Translations under genes and position numbers: made by a program | Part shown: positions 14,835 through 23,899 of the stretch, in pieces | Numbering within the stretch: position 1 is the stretch's first letter | Layout of the letters: each line of letters starts with the position of its first letter | Notes under the pieces: model-generated | The model's database searches: none | The model's input: the letters and a program-made list of their open reading frames with translations, nothing else | Told to the model about the DNA's origin: nothing | NCBI GenBank assembly: GCA_000435515.1 | Contig: FR884179.1 | Coordinates: 27,967 to 91,966 of the forward strand | Length of the DNA: 64,000 nucleotides | DNA from: Firmicutes bacterium CAG:582 | Lineage (GTDB): Bacteria; Bacillota_I; Bacilli_A; RF39; UBA660 | Direction: 5' to 3'

Positions 14835-16268
14835 TTAGTTCTTTCCAAGATAATCTTTAATTGTTTTCTTTAATATATTAATATTTGTTTCTGATATATC
14901 AATAAGAGTAATTATATCACTTCTTAGTTCTTCATCGTTTTCTATCTGAGCCACCAAACCCGATAAGCCATAATTTTTTAGATTCAATAAAGCTTTGGGA
15001 AATATTTTTATGGAATTTAAAGATGCTTTTGCCGTTACTTTTATTTGACTTTTAATAACATATTCTAAAATGATTTCTTTCAACAATGCATCACAACTTA
15101 CATAGTTTTGAGTAAATTTACCTACTCCATTTAAACAAACAAAAGCTTTTGCCATATCAAACAAGAATTCCGGTGGATCAAGTTCATACTTAGTAAATAT
15201 CATAACCATATCCATAAAATAATTAGTTACTTCTCTACCACGTAAGTTATCACAGTAAGTTTTAACTTCATCTTTTAACCTTTTCTTTTGCTTTTCGCTT
15301 AACGTACCATAACGTGTTATTATAGAAAATATTTTTTCAAAATCACTTGTATAAGCTGCAAAGAAAAATTCTTTACAAAATTCAATTTCTTCTTTGCCTA
15401 AAGAAAACAACAATCCCATATCTAAAAAATAAATATTACCAAAACTATCAACACATAGATTTCCACTATGAGGATCTCCATGAAAAATTACATTATCATT
15501 TTCTAAAAGAGAATTAAAACTTAGTTTCAAATAACTATTTATAGCCGTTTTTATTAATTCTTTATTTTCTTTTGTTAAAGGAAGCTGATTGATAGTTTTA
15601 TGAGGAATATAATCCATTACAATAACATCACTTGATGATAATTCTTCATATACCTTTGGTATACATATTTTAGTTGTGTTAGCTACACTTCCATTTACCT
15701 TTTCTGAAAATTCACCATATATTTTTATATTATTTATTTCATTATCAAAATTTGTCTCTTCGCTTATCCATTTTAAATATAAATTTAAGGCATGTTCTCC
15801 TCCAAAGAAATTTTTAAAATTGATAAACCTTCCAAATCTATGCATAAGTTTTTCTAATTTTTCAACATCTTTTACAATATTTTTTTCAACATCTTTTCTT
15901 TTAACCTTTATAGCAACATCTTTTCCGTTTTTAAGTTTAGCTTTATATACTTGAGAGATTGAAGCTGATCCAATCGGTGTTTCATCAATAGACAGAAATA
16001 AATCACGATAATTTTCCCCATAAGTACTTATCAAAGTATCTTCAACAATTTTAAATTCAACAGGTTCAATATCGTCACATATACTCGATAAAGCAACTCT
16101 ATCACTTTCACTAAAATAATTTTGAAATTCATGTGTTGCTAACATTTGAGCAAGCTTTATATAAACAACACCCATATTAGTTGCAAAATCGCGAATCACT
16201 TCTCCATTTGATTTTCTTAACACTATTTTTTTCACTACAGCACGAAGTACTTCAAAATATAATTTCAT
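14835..16268 (-). CDS. AarF/ABC1/UbiB-family atypical kinase
   Basis: 477 residues. UbiB-type protein-kinase-like fold: the invariant KxGQ-like helix reads 'YIKLAQMLATHEF', the Ala-rich loop 'PIGSASISQVYKAKL', lysine in 'VAIKVKRKDV', the catalytic stretch 'VIFHGDPHSGNLCV', and the metal site 'YFLDMGLLFSL' in place of DFG. Known members bind ATP and help quinone biosynthesis or lipid homeostasis. No quinone genes are nearby and no C-terminal membrane pair is obvious, so the role is open. AAGGAG precedes the ATG. Divergent from the germination operon. Confidence 0.85.
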   Translation of the reverse strand: MKLYFEVLRAVVKKIVLRKSNGEVIRDFATNMGVVYIKLAQMLATHEFQNYFSESDRVALSSICDDIEPVEFKIVEDTLISTYGENYRDLFLSIDETPIGSASISQVYKAKLKNGKDVAIKVKRKDVEKNIVKDVEKLEKLMHRFGRFINFKNFFGGEHALNLYLKWISEETNFDNEINNIKIYGEFSEKVNGSVANTTKICIPKVYEELSSSDVIVMDYIPHKTINQLPLTKENKELIKTAINSYLKLSFNSLLENDNVIFHGDPHSGNLCVDSFGNIYFLDMGLLFSLGKEEIEFCKEFFFAAYTSDFEKIFSIITRYGTLSEKQKKRLKDEVKTYCDNLRGREVTNYFMDMVMIFTKYELDPPEFLFDMAKAFVCLNGVGKFTQNYVSCDALLKEIILEYVIKSQIKVTAKASLNSIKIFPKALLNLKNYGLSGLVAQIENDEELRSDIITLIDISETNINILKKTIKDYLGKN

Positions 16269-16360
16269 AGAAAAAACTCCTTAAGAAAATATTATATATT
16301 ATTTATTAACAAAAGAACATATATTTTTAACTTTTGGTTAAACTATTTAATGGTGATAAT

Positions 16361-17740
16361 ATGGACTATATAAAAAAGATAAATGAAGATTATAAAAACG
16401 TGACCGATTTAAATATCAAAAAAATAAAAAATATCTATATTATCTATCTTGAATCTATTATTGATCAAAACAAAATAAACGATTATATTTTAAAAATCAT
16501 ACCTAAAAGTCATATACCTAGAGATATAAAAGAATTAATTCCAAGTCCTAATATAAAAGATGTTCCTGACTATGATACTTTATCCCTTTATTTGGAATCC
16601 GGTTTTACTATTATTATAAATAGACATCAAATAATCGCGGTAGAAACAAGAGGAAACTTAGCACGTTCAATCGATACTCCAACTACTGAAAGTACAATAT
16701 ATGGTCCAAAAGAAGCTTTTGTTGAAAATTATCAAGTTAACTTAGGTTTAATCAAACGTCGAATAAAATCTAAACATTTAAAAAATAAAGATATCTTTAT
16801 CGGAAGATATACAAAAAATACCGCAAGTGTTCTTTATATAGAAACAATTGCTGAAGAAAAGATATACAATGACGTTATTGAAAAATTAGAAGCCATTGAT
16901 CGAGATGGAGTCAATGATGTAACTCAGTTAAAAAAATATTTAGGTGATAAAACAAAAAACGCCTTTCCCGCTTTTAAAGTAACTGAAAGACCTGATGTTG
17001 TTGCCGCATCTTTATTAGAAGGAAAAATAGTTGTTATTCTTGATAACTCTTCCAATGCTTTAATTTTGCCTTCATTTTTAGCCGATTTTATAAATCCAAT
17101 TGCTGATCATTATGAAAAAGCCATAAATATTAACTTTTTAAAAATATTACGTTTTCTTTGTTTCTTTTTAGCTATCTTAACACCAGCTATATATGTCGCT
17201 ATAACAACATACAATCAAGAAACTATACCAACAACCATACTTATCAATTTTCAAGAGCAACGCAGTAAGGTTCCATTTCCAGCTGTAATTGAATGTTTTA
17301 TCACACTTATCATATGTGAAATTTTAAGAGAAAGTGATATTCGTTTTCCATCAAGTTATGGTTCTGCCACTTCTATTTTAGGAGCTCTTGTTTTAGGCGA
17401 AGCAGCTGTATCTGCAGGTATTGTTTCACCTATAATGATTATTATTGTTGCTATAACTTTTATTTCAAGTTTAATATTTACTGATCTTGAAATAATAAAT
17501 TCTATAAGACATTGGAGATTTTTATTCTTATTTGTCGCAGCTATATATGGTCTTTTTGGAATAGGTATTTGTTTTATTGCATTAATTACTTCATTAACTA
17601 GTCAAGAAGTGTTTAATAAACCTTATTTTTATCCCCTATCACCATTTGATCTTACTTATATAAAACAAACCTTATTTAAAATGAAAACAAAGAAACGAAG
17701 CAAGTTATTAAGCAAAAATAGATATAAGGAGGCACCATGA
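16361..17740 (+). CDS. gerAA: Spore germination receptor subunit A (GerA/SpoVAF family)
   Basis: 459 residues. Cytoplasmic N-terminal region (about 1-255; 'TESTIYGPKEAFVENYQVNLGLIKRRIKS' is the hallmark of the family), then about five membrane helices with 'GSATSILGALVLGEAAVSAGIVSP', highly typical of GerAA/SpoVAF. It forms the nutrient receptor in the spore inner membrane together with the next two genes. The start is ATG 16361 with GGTGAT just upstream; the ATG 27 bases earlier has no ribosome site. The order A-C-B differs from the A-B-C order of B. subtilis gerA. Confidence 0.93.
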   Translation: MDYIKKINEDYKNVTDLNIKKIKNIYIIYLESIIDQNKINDYILKIIPKSHIPRDIKELIPSPNIKDVPDYDTLSLYLESGFTIIINRHQIIAVETRGNLARSIDTPTTESTIYGPKEAFVENYQVNLGLIKRRIKSKHLKNKDIFIGRYTKNTASVLYIETIAEEKIYNDVIEKLEAIDRDGVNDVTQLKKYLGDKTKNAFPAFKVTERPDVVAASLLEGKIVVILDNSSNALILPSFLADFINPIADHYEKAININFLKILRFLCFFLAILTPAIYVAITTYNQETIPTTILINFQEQRSKVPFPAVIECFITLIICEILRESDIRFPSSYGSATSILGALVLGEAAVSAGIVSPIMIIIVAITFISSLIFTDLEIINSIRHWRFLFLFVAAIYGLFGIGICFIALITSLTSQEVFNKPYFYPLSPFDLTYIKQTLFKMKTKKRSKLLSKNRYKEAP

Positions 17741-18702
17741 AAAAACTAATTATTTTAATTCTAAGTATATTTTTTTTAACAGGATGTGCAAATTATCATG
17801 AACTAAATGATCTTGGAATTGTTTCCTCTATATTAGTAGACTATAAAGACAATCTTTTTTATACAACAATTGAAGTTATTGATGAAGAAGAATTTAAGAC
17901 CTACTCTGGAATTGGAAATTCTTTAACAAATGCTTTAAATAACACTTTAATTGGTTCAAGCAAATATCTTTATTATGCTCATTTAAATGCTCTTATTTTA
18001 ACAAACAATGTACCAATTGAAACTACATTAGATTATTTTTTAAGAAGTCCTGAAACCAACAATACATTCTATCTTTGTATTACTGAAAAAACAGATATAT
18101 ATGATCAAGATAAAAATATGGGAGAAACATTAAAAAACATTTTAGAAAGAGTTTATAAAGATAACTTCTTTGATACAATAAAAAAACTAAAAGATAAAAA
18201 CACTGACTTTGTATTACCAATATTAGATGAAGACCTAAAAGTCAGTAAATTAAATCTATATAAAGGTAATAAAATGGTTACAACTCTAAATAATAATGAA
18301 CTTAATACTTTAAAGTTGCTTTTTGGCTATGAAGAACTTTATATAAAAAATGGTAAAGATGATTACATTGAATTAAGTGTAAATAAAATTGATAAGAAAA
18401 TTGATATAAAAGAAAAAATAAAAATAAGTTTAGATTTAGAAACAACAGTAAGGCAAATTACAACTGGCGAAGAAGCAAATAATATAAAAGACGTAAAAAA
18501 AATACAGAAAAGATATAATAAAGAAATAGAAAATAATATTTATGAATTAATAGATAAATTAAAAACCTATCAAGTAGATGTTTTAGGAATAAACAATATG
18601 TTATTAAACAAATTTCATAATATGGACAAACATTTCTATGATTATGATTTTGATATTGAAGTAAATACTCATATTAATAAGAAAGGACTTCTAATAAAAT
18701 GA
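17737..18702 (+). CDS. gerAC: Spore germination receptor lipoprotein subunit C (Ger(x)C)
   Basis: 321 residues. Lipoprotein signal with lipobox LTGC (Cys about 20), followed by 'ANYHELNDLGIVSSILVD', the normal N-terminal motif of Ger(x)C proteins. The remainder follows the three-domain GerC plan and ends in the domain III strands ('YDFDIEVNTHINKKG'). It is the peripheral lipoprotein subunit of the germinant receptor. AAGGAGG precedes ATG; the start overlaps the gerAA stop (ATGA) and its stop overlaps the next gene, so the three subunits are translated in register. Confidence 0.93.
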   Translation: MKKLIILILSIFFLTGCANYHELNDLGIVSSILVDYKDNLFYTTIEVIDEEEFKTYSGIGNSLTNALNNTLIGSSKYLYYAHLNALILTNNVPIETTLDYFLRSPETNNTFYLCITEKTDIYDQDKNMGETLKNILERVYKDNFFDTIKKLKDKNTDFVLPILDEDLKVSKLNLYKGNKMVTTLNNNELNTLKLLFGYEELYIKNGKDDYIELSVNKIDKKIDIKEKIKISLDLETTVRQITTGEEANNIKDVKKIQKRYNKEIENNIYELIDKLKTYQVDVLGINNMLLNKFHNMDKHFYDYDFDIEVNTHINKKGLLIK

Positions 18703-19649
18703 AAAAAGAATGGAACATTTTAAACTTTTTCAATATGCAAGGTTTATTTCTAGCAATAGGTTTTTCTAAGATACTGATTTCTTCCAAAGAAAAATTTCTA
18801 TTTTCTATTTTAATAGGTTATATTTTAGGAATGATACTTTTATATTTTCTAGATATCAAGAAAAAAAACAATATTTTTAATATCATACTTTATTCAATAA
18901 TATCCGTATATGCTTTAGTAATTCTAATTAATATGGCATCAACTATGTATTTAAATTTAATGAGTAAATCAATGATAAGCATCCCTCTTTTGCTTTTGAT
19001 GCTCTATGTATTAAATAAAAAGGAAATCGTCTTATATCGTGTAAGTAATATCATGATAGTTGTAAATATATGCATTTATCTTTTTGCTTTATTTTGTTTA
19101 CTTCCATATTTTGATATCACAAACTTTGTTTATACACATACTAAACCAATGAATATTTTAACGTCTGGTTTAAACTATACAATATTATCAACATCAATTG
19201 TACTTATGACTAAAGAAAATCAAAGAAAAGATGTAAGTATTTTAAAAACTTATACACTAGCAACAATATTTTTAATTATTGATTGTGTTATGATTTATGG
19301 AATATTTTCATATCCACTTGTAGAAGTAGTAAGATATCCCGAATATGTTTTATTAAAAAAAATATCAATCGGAGGTTTTATTCAAAACTTAGAAAACTTA
19401 ATTTCATTCATATGGCTATTCAATATTATAATAAGCTTAGTATATTTAACAAATAGTATAAAAAATTGTTTACCTAATAAAAAAATAATAAATTTAATAG
19501 TACCTATTCTTTTCATATTTGCAAGTATAGTTAATAAATATTATGTAGCAATGCTTACGATGTATAAATACGAACCATTTATATTAGGTATAACATCATT
19601 AGTATTCATCATTTTTAATTATAATTTCAAGAAAAAAAACCACAAATAA
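18699..19649 (+). CDS. gerAB: Spore germination receptor permease subunit B (GerAB-type)
   Basis: 316 residues, almost entirely membrane helices (about ten), as in endospore germination permeases of the APC superfamily, which bind the germinant. N-terminal 'FNMQGLFLAIGFSKILISSKEKF' and the central 'TSGLNYTILSTSIVLMTKENQ' fit the family. Shorter than the usual 360 residues. ATGA overlap with the preceding gene. The last codons form the left arm of the terminator and the stop codon is in its loop. Confidence 0.88.
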   Translation: MKKEWNILNFFNMQGLFLAIGFSKILISSKEKFLFSILIGYILGMILLYFLDIKKKNNIFNIILYSIISVYALVILINMASTMYLNLMSKSMISIPLLLLMLYVLNKKEIVLYRVSNIMIVVNICIYLFALFCLLPYFDITNFVYTHTKPMNILTSGLNYTILSTSIVLMTKENQRKDVSILKTYTLATIFLIIDCVMIYGIFSYPLVEVVRYPEYVLLKKISIGGFIQNLENLISFIWLFNIIISLVYLTNSIKNCLPNKKIINLIVPILFIFASIVNKYYVAMLTMYKYEPFILGITSLVFIIFNYNFKKKNHK

Positions 19650-19660
19650 GTGGTTTTTAA
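19632..19660. terminator. Terminator shared by the germination operon and the Fic gene
   Basis: AAAAACCAC (19635-19643) pairs with GTGGTTTTT (19650-19658) around a six-base loop that holds the permease stop codon; usable in both directions. Confidence 0.8.
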
Positions 19661-19663
19661 TTG

Positions 19664-20719
19664 CTAAAATTTACTTAATAATTCAATTAATCTTGTATTC
19701 TTATATATACTTTCTCTTCCTACTTTTTCATATTCAAGAAGACCAGCATCTACTAATTGATTTAGATAAGTTGCAGCAGTTTGTCTTGTAACCCCACAAC
19801 TTTGTTCAATATAATTTATTCTTGTATATACCTCAAAGAATAATGAATTCAATAATTCATCCGAATAAACCTTAGGCAATTTTTCTATAAATTCACTTTT
19901 AAAAGATTCCATTTCTTCTTGAATTTTTTTTATCAACTCTATCGTATTTTTTGATGTTTCTTCTACACCTTTTAAAATATAAACTATCCAATCCTCATAA
20001 TTGTTTTCATTCCTAAATTCAGTAAATAGTCTATAATAGTCACCTTTATTTTTATTTATATAATTGCTTAAATAAAGAATCGGACTGTCTAATAAATTAT
20101 TTAATACTAAATACAAAACATTTAATATTCTTCCAGTTCTTCCATTTCCATCATAGAAAGGATGAATGCTTTCAAATTGATAATGGATTAATGCCATTTT
20201 AATTAATGGATCGATGTCATCATCATAATTATTAATATAATCTTCCAAATTCTTTAACAAATCTCTGATTTCACTTTCAGATTGAGGTGGTGTATAAATA
20301 ATTTCACCAGTGAGACTATTAACTAAATTAGTGCCCGGATTTTTTCTTATACCGCTCTTATTTGGTTCAATCATAGCTTGTAACTCAACTAATATATTTG
20401 TTGAAATAAATACTTTTTCTCTTATTATTTCATATCCATGCCAAACAGCACTTCGATAATCAACTACTTCTTTTGCAGCACCATCTTTAAATCCACTTTC
20501 AGTTAGAACTTTATAAATACTATCATGAGTTGTAACTATATTTTCAATCGCACTACTATCTTTTGCTTCATTTATAGTAATTGCATTTATAAGAATATGT
20601 TGATTTGGAATTGAATTAGCAAACCCTTTTAATTCGGCAAGAGATCTTGATGCATTATTTAAATATTCAAGAATTCTCGATGTCTTTAAATCATAGTCAT
20701 TAAATGGTAATACCTTCAT
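19664..20719 (-). CDS. Fic-domain protein with inhibitory helix and C-terminal winged helix
   Basis: About 351 residues. Fic motif HPFYDGNGRTGR at 186-197 is intact, including the catalytic His, the P-loop-like anion site and both arginines, so AMP-transfer activity is expected. An upstream SSAIEN (about 55-60) matches the (S/T)xxxE(G/N) inhibitory helix of class II Fic proteins. The C-terminus (about 285-350, 'YIEQSCGVTRQTAATYLNQLVDAGLLEYEKVG') is a winged helix-turn-helix. Start at ATG 20719 with AGGAG ten bases upstream; the ATG at 20737 overlaps that site. Preceded by an inverted repeat that suggests self-regulation through the HTH. Confidence 0.9.
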   Translation of the reverse strand: MKVLPFNDYDLKTSRILEYLNNASRSLAELKGFANSIPNQHILINAITINEAKDSSAIENIVTTHDSIYKVLTESGFKDGAAKEVVDYRSAVWHGYEIIREKVFISTNILVELQAMIEPNKSGIRKNPGTNLVNSLTGEIIYTPPQSESEIRDLLKNLEDYINNYDDDIDPLIKMALIHYQFESIHPFYDGNGRTGRILNVLYLVLNNLLDSPILYLSNYINKNKGDYYRLFTEFRNENNYEDWIVYILKGVEETSKNTIELIKKIQEEMESFKSEFIEKLPKVYSDELLNSLFFEVYTRINYIEQSCGVTRQTAATYLNQLVDAGLLEYEKVGRESIYKNTRLIELLSKF

Positions 20720-20758
20720 AAATTCATCACTCCTCATGTTAAATAATACACTATTTTT

Positions 20759-20783
20759 TTAACATAAACAATAAATATGTTAA
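20759..20783. promoter_or_regulatory. Inverted repeat operator upstream of the Fic gene
   Basis: Perfect 8-bp inverted repeat TTAACATA / TATGTTAA separated by nine bases, overlapping the probable -35 region of the Fic promoter (minus strand TTGTTT, 17 bases, TATTAT). Further TTAACA-type half-sites lie on both sides. Confidence 0.6.
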
Positions 20784-20845
20784 AATTTTACATTTTTTTT
20801 AACGTATTAAAACAATGTGTTAAAAATTTTAAATAATTTGCATCT

Positions 20846-20872
20846 GAAAAAAACCACGAACAAGTAGTTTTT
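20846..20872 (-). terminator. Intrinsic terminator of tyrS
   Basis: Minus-strand AAAACTAC pairs with GTGGTTTT (one G-U) around a six-base loop, followed by T residues. Confidence 0.75.
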
Positions 20873-22115
20873 AATTATCTATAAAATTAACTTTCAAAAA
20901 TACTTTTTTACCTTTTTGTAATACTAAAGCATTATCTTTTAAGTCAGCATCTGTTACTATAAAATTTATATCATTTATTTTTTCTTGATTTAAACTAATA
21001 CCATTTTGTTCAATAAGTCTTCTTGCTTCAGATTTAGATGAAGCAATTTTTGCTTCAACTAGCAAATCAATTATATTTATATTTAGCATTTTTCTTGAAA
21101 TATTAATTGATGGCATATTTTCAGATATTCCATTATTGTTAAATAGTTCTTCAGCTGTTTCTAGAGCTTGTTTTGCTTCAGCTTCTCCATGTACTAATTT
21201 TGTAACTTCAAACGCAAGTAGTTTTTTCGCTTTTCTTATGTCATTTTTACATAATTCTTTAATATCCGATATTTCCATTCTTGTAAAAAATGATAGACTT
21301 CTTTCAACATCTTCATCAAAAGAATTTATCCAAGCTTGAAAAAATTCAAATGGTGTTGTTTTATCTCTTGAAACCCAAAGTGTTCCACTAGCTGTTTTAC
21401 CCATTTTCTCTCCATCAGCTTTTATAAGCAATGGACAAGTAAAACCATATAAAGGATCAATTTTTTTACCATTGTTATATCCTAGTTTTATAGAAAGATC
21501 AGCGCCTGCTAAAATATTTCCCCATTGATCAGAGCCACCAATCTGTAATCGACATCCAAACTTTTCATTTAAATGCACAAAGTCGAATGCTTGCATTAAC
21601 ATATATCCCATTTCTAAAAATGTTAATCCACCGTTTTCTAATCTTTTTTTGTAACAATCAGCAGCAAGCATGTTGTTTACATTAAAATGAACTCCTATGT
21701 CTCTCATAAAATCAACATATGTCTTATCACAAATCCAGTCAGCATTATCTACTATAATAGCTGGATTCTCTCCATCTGTTTTAACAAATCTTTTTACTAA
21801 TTCTTTAACTTCTGCTTTATTATGAGCAACCTCTTCTTTTGAAAGCATTTTTCTCATATCACTTTTACCTGTGGGATCTCCGATTAGAGCAGTTGCTCCT
21901 CCAATCAAGATTATTCCATGATGTCCAAAGTCTTGAAGCCACCTAAATAATGTTAGAGCAAAAAAATGACCTATGTGCAAACTATCAGCAGTTGGATCAA
22001 TACCTAAGTAAAAAGTCATAGATTCTCCATTAATTAATTCTATTATCTCATCTCTGTGAGTTAAATCTTTTACATATCCTCGTTCTTCAAGAATATCAAA
22101 CAAATTCTTTTCCAT
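20871..22115 (-). CDS. tyrS: Tyrosyl-tRNA synthetase
   Basis: Class I synthetase charging tRNA-Tyr. 'YLGIDPTADSLHIGHF' carries the HIGH motif (46-49); 'QIGGSDQWGNI' is the tyrosine site; 'KMGKTASG' is the KMSKS equivalent; the C-terminal S4-like RNA-binding domain starts at about 345 ('INIIDLLVEAKIASSKSEARRLIEQNG'). 414 residues, normal. Controlled by a T-box; the ATG overlaps a strongly initiated Tyr-rich leader ORF, and its own AGGAG lies 12 bases away, a long spacing, so translational coupling to the leader ORF is plausible. Confidence 0.95.
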   Translation of the reverse strand: MEKNLFDILEERGYVKDLTHRDEIIELINGESMTFYLGIDPTADSLHIGHFFALTLFRWLQDFGHHGIILIGGATALIGDPTGKSDMRKMLSKEEVAHNKAEVKELVKRFVKTDGENPAIIVDNADWICDKTYVDFMRDIGVHFNVNNMLAADCYKKRLENGGLTFLEMGYMLMQAFDFVHLNEKFGCRLQIGGSDQWGNILAGADLSIKLGYNNGKKIDPLYGFTCPLLIKADGEKMGKTASGTLWVSRDKTTPFEFFQAWINSFDEDVERSLSFFTRMEISDIKELCKNDIRKAKKLLAFEVTKLVHGEAEAKQALETAEELFNNNGISENMPSINISRKMLNINIIDLLVEAKIASSKSEARRLIEQNGISLNQEKINDINFIVTDADLKDNALVLQKGKKVFLKVNFIDN

Positions 22116-22191
22116 ATTTTTTTATTTCTCCTTTTCTGTTTATATAGCTAATTAAAATTAATTCATTAAAGTAATAATAATAACTATCCAT
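22096..22191 (-). CDS. Tyr-rich leader peptide ORF between T-box and tyrS
   Basis: 31 codons starting MDSYYYYF and ending KEFV: four consecutive Tyr codons (TAT TAT TAT TAC) at codons 4-7 and six Tyr in all. The ribosome site AAGGAGGTG six bases before ATG is the strongest in this stretch. The ORF begins right after the T-box terminator and its stop lies 20 bases inside tyrS in another frame. A run of cognate codons just before the synthetase start is the arrangement of classical attenuation peptides; here it could adjust tyrS translation by ribosome stalling when Tyr-tRNA is short. No homologue known to me. Confidence 0.65.
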   Translation of the reverse strand: MDSYYYYFNELILISYINRKGEIKKYGKEFV

Positions 22192-22211
22192 ACAAACCAC
22201 CTCCTTGAAAT

Positions 22212-22423
22212 AAAAAAGAGCAATAAGTCCAAAAAGGACGAATTGCTCGCGGTACCACCTTTATTCGTAATAATAGTTTATTACCTCTTCTTGATAACGG
22301 AAAAATCCGATTAAAATCATCATCTGTAATTCATTATTATAAAATTACTTGTTTACACCACCCACAAGCTCTCTATTTAACTCTTAAAATAACTACTTTA
22401 AATGAATCGCTTTTTAATTAACC
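22212..22423 (-). ncRNA. T-box riboswitch leader of tyrS
   Basis: Minus strand: T-box core AAGGTGGTACCGCG (22248-22261); terminator GAGCAAT...ATTGCTC (22218-22248) with an inner GTCC/GGAC and six T. Distal Stem I GAGCTTGTGGGTGGTG...ACAAG; the specifier region GAATTACAGATG places TAC (Tyr, 22326-22328). Uncharged tRNA-Tyr would stabilise the antiterminator and let transcription enter the leader ORF and tyrS. Together with its promoter it fills the gap between tyrS and ffh; 22460-22530 holds nothing I can identify. Confidence 0.93.
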
Positions 22424-22429
22424 ATTAAA

Positions 22430-22458
22430 AATATACTATAATATATGAAAAAAGTCAA
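22430..22458 (-). promoter_or_regulatory. Promoter of the tyrS T-box leader
   Basis: Minus-strand TTGACT (22453-22458), 17-base spacer, TATATT (22430-22435). Confidence 0.75.
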
Positions 22459-22532
22459 AACTTACCCTATTAATTTATCAAAACTTTTCGGCTAAATGAC
22501 GATTTTTATTCGGTTAATCGCTGATTTTGGAT

Positions 22533-22559
22533 TAAAAAAACTACCTAAAAAGGTAGTTT
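22533..22559 (-). terminator. Intrinsic terminator of ffh
   Basis: Minus-strand AAACTACC pairs with GGTAGTTT around six bases, followed by T residues; the ffh stop codon (22545-22547) is at the stem-loop junction. Confidence 0.85.
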
Positions 22560-23852
22560 CATATTTCCATTACTCATTTGTTTCATCATTGTTTTCATGT
22601 TTTCAAATTGTTTTAAAAGTCTATTGATTTCTTCAACACTTCTTCCACATCCTTTTGAAATACGTAGTTTTCTAGAATTTTTTATAACTTCTGGATGTTT
22701 TCTTTCATAAGGAGTCATTGAAAGAATTATTGCTTCTACATGAGCCATATCTTTTGGATCAATATTTATATTATTAAGTCCCATTTTTCTAGCTCCTGGC
22801 ATCATTTTAAGTAAATTTTCTAAAGGGCCTAGTTTTCTGATTTGTTTCATGTTTGTTAAAAAATCTTCTAAAGTGTAATCACCTTTTTTCATCTTTTTAG
22901 CTAAATCATTTGCTTCATCTTCTGAAACAACGTTTTCAACTTTTTCAGCTATTGAAAGAATATCACCCATATCTAGAATTCTTTCAGCCATTCTCTCTGG
23001 ATAAAATTCACTTAATCCATCAAGTTTTTCAGAATCTCCTATAAACTTAATTGGAATATTTGTTAAATGTCTTACAGATAAGGCAACTCCACCTTTTGTA
23101 TTTCCATCCATTTTAGTTAAAATTGCACCAGTTAAATTAAGTTTATCATTAAATCCATTAATAACATTTATTGCATCTTGTCCCATCATTGCATCTATTA
23201 CTAAAAGGATTTCATCTGGTTTAAATTCATTTTCAACAGTTTTAAGTTCATCCATTAAAGATTCATCTATATGAAGTCTACCAGCTGTATCAATAATTAT
23301 AAAATCATGATTATTTTCTTTAGCATAAAGAAGGGCATCACTTACTATTTCTTTTACTGGTTTTGTTCCCTCTTCAAAAACTGGAATATTTAATTGTTTA
23401 CCAATTTCTTTTAATTGATCAATTGCTGCTGGTCTATAAATATCACACGCAACTAATAAAGGATTCTTTTTATTTTTCTTTCTAACTAAAGCTGCAATTT
23501 TACCTGAAGTTGTAGTTTTACCACTACCTTGAAGACCAACCATCATTACAATAGTTGGTTTTTTATTAACTTCAAGAGGAACATAATCTCCACCAAGTAA
23601 AGAAACAAGTTCATCTTTAACAACCTTAATAAACACTTCTTCTGGTTTTAAAGATTTAGAAACCTCCATACCCAAAGCTTTATCTTTAACACTTTTAGTA
23701 AATTCTTTAACAACTTCATAGTTAACATCTGCTTCTAAAAGAGCTGTTCTTATTTCTCTTATTGCATCTCCTATATTTGCTTCAGTAATTTTCCCCATGC
23801 CTTTAATATTTTTTATGGCATTGCTTAATCTATCTCCCATATATTCAAACAT
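22545..23852 (-). CDS. ffh: Signal recognition particle protein Ffh (SRP54)
   Basis: GTPase that delivers signal-peptide-bearing nascent chains to FtsY and the Sec translocon. N domain (about 1-90), G domain with 'GLQGSGKTTTSGK' (P-loop), 'DTAGRLH', 'TKMDGNTKGG' (G4) and 'FIGDSEKLDGL', then the Met-rich M domain ('KMKKGDYTLEDFLTNMKQI', 'SKGCGRSVEEINRLLKQF') that binds SRP RNA and signal peptides. 435 residues, normal. ATG with AAGGAG upstream. The usual partner ylxM is not adjacent. Confidence 0.96.
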   Translation of the reverse strand: MFEYMGDRLSNAIKNIKGMGKITEANIGDAIREIRTALLEADVNYEVVKEFTKSVKDKALGMEVSKSLKPEEVFIKVVKDELVSLLGGDYVPLEVNKKPTIVMMVGLQGSGKTTTSGKIAALVRKKNKKNPLLVACDIYRPAAIDQLKEIGKQLNIPVFEEGTKPVKEIVSDALLYAKENNHDFIIIDTAGRLHIDESLMDELKTVENEFKPDEILLVIDAMMGQDAINVINGFNDKLNLTGAILTKMDGNTKGGVALSVRHLTNIPIKFIGDSEKLDGLSEFYPERMAERILDMGDILSIAEKVENVVSEDEANDLAKKMKKGDYTLEDFLTNMKQIRKLGPLENLLKMMPGARKMGLNNINIDPKDMAHVEAIILSMTPYERKHPEVIKNSRKLRISKGCGRSVEEINRLLKQFENMKTMMKQMSNGNMKLPF

Positions 23853-23899
23853 AAACTCATCTCCTTGTAGTTAAATAATATAATTTATTTTATCATATC

